A DNA stretch of 37,500 nucleotides from the NCBI GenBank assembly GCA_963575745.1, contig CAUYUJ010022415.1:82501-120000 (forward strand). Direction: 5' to 3'. The translations under genes and the position numbers were made by a program. The DNA comes from Prorocentrum cordatum (Eukaryota; Sar; Dinophyceae; Prorocentrales; Prorocentraceae). Shown piece after piece: positions 37,163 to 37,500 of the stretch (within the stretch, counting starts at the first letter, position 1; each line of letters opens with the position of its first letter). The notes below the pieces were generated by a model. It searched no databases, had not been told where the DNA came from, and worked only from the letters and a program-made list of their open reading frames with translations.

Positions 37163-37305
37163 CAGACTTGCGCAGCTCCGCGCCGGCGTCTTCGGTCGGC
37201 ACTGGACCCTCCTCTCTGGCGCGCGGAGCGCGCCAGGGGCGGCACTGGAGGCGCGCCGCCAGGAGGGTCCAGCGCCGATCCAAGAAGTCCGTGCGGACAT
37301 TCGAA
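37163..37305. mobile_element. Family D hairpin element
   Basis: The left arm (CTCCGCGCCGGCGTCTTCGG, TCGGCACTGGACCCTCCT) pairs with the right arm (AGGAGGGTCCAGCGCCGATC, CAAGAAGTCCGTGCGGAC). The loop palindrome CTGGCGCGCGGAGCGCGCCA is identical to that of the 27490-27630 copy. Confidence 0.78.
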
Positions 37306-37409
37306 AGTGTATGATGATGTGGCTGTTCCCCACATGTTGAGCGGGTTATGGCTTTCTTCCCACCCGCATCGCACCCGCGTCTGCCGGCAGCCCGCCTCCC
37401 TCCCCTTTC

Positions 37410-37500
37410 TCACCATCGCACACATACACACACACACACACATCAGACACACGCACACATGCACACAAACACACATACACACACACACACACGAGCACAC
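37410..37500. repeat. (AC)n-rich tract, cut by the window edge
   Basis: ACACAC runs with AT, AG and GC interruptions to the last base. The minus-strand Cys/Val frame is an artefact. Confidence 0.93.

Overview
The window looks like nuclear DNA of a GC-rich eukaryote, most probably a microalga, with a dinoflagellate as first guess. This is inference. The grounds are long microsatellites of many kinds, large dispersed repeat families, no compact bacterial gene layout, and one spliced protein-coding fragment. Both of its introns sit between short direct repeats, and one intron is itself a copy of a dispersed repeat (introner-like). No rRNA, tRNA, CRISPR array, operon or viral gene was recognised.

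Only one protein gene can be supported. It lies on the minus strand at about 20968-19986, in three exons that join in frame: SAP domain, first S1 RNA-binding domain, linker, second S1 domain. It is incomplete at the 3' side, where it stops against a dispersed repeat, and its 5' start is not visible. Other long reading frames lie in simple repeats or GC-rich DNA, are open in several frames at once, and carry no recognisable domain.

Layout. 1-2490: GC-rich DNA with foldback elements (family C) and a dispersed repeat (family A). 2491-4766: three GGA arrays alternating with two copies of a long unit (M) that contains an 83-bp satellite. 4767-6835: families A, B, K, J and a composite hairpin element (D/E). 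7006-8930: a 1.56-kb CAGCCT minisatellite followed by five 73-bp repeats. 8931-10960: mixed DNA, a foldback element (H), triplet and dinucleotide runs. 10965-19945: mostly copies of a 1.2-1.5-kb repeat (family F), broken by a tandem array (G1) at 16282-17365. 19986-20968: the SAP/S1 gene. 21510-22958: a 52-bp tandem array, the palindromic element G2 and a foldback element (L). 23034-23990: a very long GGA array. 24000-26610: GC-rich DNA and GGGGCCTCCT repeats. 26975-28165: D and E elements. 28320-30515: more F copies, one with a long ATC array. 30518-34655: G arrays that run into GAT arrays, with A and B copies and a TCC array between them. 34656-37500: GC-rich DNA with copies of C, B, I, K and D and a terminal AC run.

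The main interest is how these repeats are organised: at least five kinds of short non-autonomous palindromic element, one dispersed repeat that coincides with an intron, microsatellites that expanded at the same place in different copies of one repeat, and tandem arrays that end in microsatellites.
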